Assembly: GCA_903970295.1 (NCBI GenBank)
Contig: CAJCHQ010000824.1
Span: forward strand, 1 to 7,169
DNA from: Bryobacterales bacterium
Lineage (GTDB): Bacteria; Cyanobacteriota; Vampirovibrionia; Obscuribacterales; Obscuribacteraceae
DNA: 7,169 nt
Direction: 5' to 3'
The stretch's first letter is position 1. Every line of letters starts with the position of its first letter. Of the stretch, positions 5,575-7,169 are shown piece by piece. The position numbers and the translations under genes are program-made. The notes beneath the pieces were generated by a model that saw nothing but the letters and a program-made list of their open reading frames with translations, did not search any database and was not told the origin of the DNA.

Positions 5575-7169
5575 TCAGAACAGCTGTCCCTGACACATCA
5601 GGCGATGTTCCAGAAGTGCACCGAGGGTGATGGCAGGGAAATAATTGAGCATGCCCACAATCAATATGACGCCTACCATGGCGCAAATAAATGTCGGACA
5701 GTCGGTGGGAATTGTGCCATGGCTGGACGGTCGCGTCGGCTGAGCCGAGAATTGTCCTGCCAGAGCCAACACTGGTATACCAAGAGCAAATCTGCCAACC
5801 ATCATGGCCATGGCTGTTGTGATGTTGTAAAAGGGAGAGTTCGCATTCAGTCCAGCGAAATTTTGTCCATTGTTCGCGTTTGAAGAAGCGTAAGCATAGA
5901 TAATTTCAGTCAGCCCGTGAGCTCCCGTATTAGTGGTCAATCCGGCTAGTCCCCAATCCGTCACGACTGCAACTGCCGTAGGGATAAGGATTATCAGAGG
6001 CGAGGCAACGGTATACAGCGTCACCAATTTCATTTCTTTGGGACCGATTTTTTGCCCAATATATTCTGGCGTTCGACCAACCATCAGTCCCACCAGAAAC
6101 AGGGTGAGTAGCGCCCAGAGAACAATGCAGGTCAGCCCTCCACCTAGACCGCCGAAAATGAACTGCCCAATGCACATGTTGATCAGCGGCACCATGCCGC
6201 CTATTGGCGTATAGCTATCGTGCATGGAGTTGTATGAACCGGTGGAAGTGCTGGATGTGGTCACGGCAGTGAGAACGGATTGGGGAATACCAAATCGCAC
6301 TTCCTTCCCTTCCATGTTTGCCGAACTGGAGAGACCAGCCATCCTGGTGATGGTTGGATTGCCACTGCTCTCGGCCCAATCGCAACAGCCGAGTCCGGCA
6401 ACAAAAAGCATGACCATCACCAGATAAAGAGCCCATCCCTCTCGCACTCTTCCAGTCATATATCCGAACGTATAAGTCAGGGATGCGGGCAGCACAGCAA
6501 TTGCCAGCATGCCGAGAAAGTTTGTCAAAGGCGTGGGGTTAGCATAAGGATGAGCCCCGTTGACATTAAAGAAGCCACCGCCATTGGTACCGAGGTTTTT
6601 TATCAGTTCAAGCGCTGCCACCGGTCCCTGTGCGATCACTTGCTGTTGTCCGTCCAGCCCAAGTGCGTCTGTGTACTGATTGAAGTTCATGGGTACTCCC
6701 TGCGACACCAGAATTACCCCACCAATCAGAGAAATGGGCAGGAGTATCCAGTAGAGAGCGCGGAAGAAGTCAACGTAAAAGTTTCCCAGGAAATTCGTTT
6801 TCGAATAAGCAAAGCCACGAATGAACGCCATGCCGACTGCCAATCCAGCTGCGCCGCCGAGGAAGCTGCCGCTAACAAGGGCCAGCATTTGACTGACATA
6901 ACTCATGGTCGTTTCACCCCCATAAGCTTGCCAGGTACTGGTTGTGACAAAACTAACGGCGGTGTTCATGGCCAGGTCAGGTGACATAGGTGTGTTCATA
7001 TACTTAGGATAGAACCAGGGCATTAGCGTCTGCATTCTAAGCAGCAAATACAGAAACAGTGCACCGCACAATGTTGTCGCAACAAACGCATAAGCGTATT
7101 CGCGCCATGCCATTGTTTTCTCCGGCTTCACTCCTATTATTCGAAGAGTCAACCTCTCTATCGGCAACA
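5575..7169 (-). CDS. kdpA: Potassium-transporting ATPase A subunit KdpA, N-terminus cut by window edge
   Basis: KdpA is the potassium-channel-like subunit of the high-affinity KdpFABC pump. It binds K+ at its selectivity filter and passes it to KdpB in the inner membrane. The frame stays open to the right edge: the first full codon (TTG, 7165-7167) encodes an internal Leu, and about 40 N-terminal residues are missing compared with E. coli KdpA, whose ERVLFRALGV aligns with ERLTLRIIGV here. Counting from that codon, all four filter loops are present: TTSTWQAYGGE (75-85), NLGTNGGGFFN (191-201), TTSSTSTGSYNSMHDS (303-318) and SSNANNGQNFAGL (428-440). Family blocks SANMEGKEVRFG (282-293), GLMVGRTPEYIG (360-371) and GTIPTD (484-489) are intact. 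The last segment ends normally with a few extra residues (MCQGQLF). No kdpB follows in the 180 bases before the convergent gene. Identity is secure and no frameshift is seen. Confidence 0.97.
   Translation of the reverse strand, partial: LPIERLTLRIIGVKPEKTMAWREYAYAFVATTLCGALFLYLLLRMQTLMPWFYPKYMNTPMSPDLAMNTAVSFVTTSTWQAYGGETTMSYVSQMLALVSGSFLGGAAGLAVGMAFIRGFAYSKTNFLGNFYVDFFRALYWILLPISLIGGVILVSQGVPMNFNQYTDALGLDGQQQVIAQGPVAALELIKNLGTNGGGFFNVNGAHPYANPTPLTNFLGMLAIAVLPASLTYTFGYMTGRVREGWALYLVMVMLFVAGLGCCDWAESSGNPTITRMAGLSSSANMEGKEVRFGIPQSVLTAVTTSSTSTGSYNSMHDSYTPIGGMVPLINMCIGQFIFGGLGGGLTCIVLWALLTLFLVGLMVGRTPEYIGQKIGPKEMKLVTLYTVASPLIILIPTAVAVVTDWGLAGLTTNTGAHGLTEIIYAYASSNANNGQNFAGLNANSPFYNITTAMAMMVGRFALGIPVLALAGQFSAQPTRPSSHGTIPTDCPTFICAMVGVILIVGMLNYFPAITLGALLEHRLMCQGQLF

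Noticed and set aside
6280..6984. A 234-residue open frame on the plus strand
   Set aside because: It is antisense to kdpA, is rich in His, Ser and Gln with no recognisable fold, and arises from the codon pattern of the real gene.
7165..7167. TTG as a start codon of kdpA
   Set aside because: The frame continues off the window and residues aligned to E. coli KdpA about 40 positions in are already present here, so this TTG is an internal leucine codon.

Overview
This is bacterial chromosomal DNA of roughly balanced base composition with dense, short-spaced genes on both strands. It holds six protein genes: two are cut by the window edges, three belong to recognisable families or repeat folds, and one is a small unknown. 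There are no RNA genes, insertion sequences, phage genes or CRISPR arrays. The organism cannot be fixed from the sequence. The mix of a Kdp potassium pump, a bacterial OPT transporter, a secreted TPR protein and a large MshEN-like repeat protein would fit a Gram-negative-type environmental bacterium. A melainabacterial (Obscuribacter-like) relative of the cyanobacteria is one possibility, but that is a low-confidence guess.

Layout, left to right. On the minus strand are an OPT-family transporter (1-841, C-terminus off the window) and, upstream of it, a 90-residue protein of unknown function (951-1223) with a good ribosome binding site. The 109 bases between them contain a cluster of inverted repeats and a plausible promoter for the transporter. 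Divergent to these, on the plus strand, is an FAD/NAD(P)-binding oxidoreductase of the COG4529 (YdhS-like) type (1353-2789). It converges on a minus-strand secreted TPR protein (2914-3672).

A 501-base gene-free stretch (3673-4173) follows. It contains an almost perfect sigma-70 type promoter (TTGACA, 17 bases, TATACT) and a predicted leader of about 256 bases with several hairpins. The leader ends in a strong ribosome binding site before the most interesting gene here (4174-5394). That gene encodes a 406-residue soluble protein built from four tandem modules of about 90-98 residues, each resembling the MshEN/GspE N-terminal fold plus an extra helix pair, with no ATPase domain. It ends in a clear intrinsic terminator.

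At the right edge, on the minus strand, is kdpA (5575-7169, N-terminus off the window), the potassium-translocating subunit of the Kdp ATPase. No kdpB follows it, which is not the usual kdpABC order. Apart from the possible 90-residue gene and OPT pair, the genes look like independent transcription units and do not form one obvious pathway.
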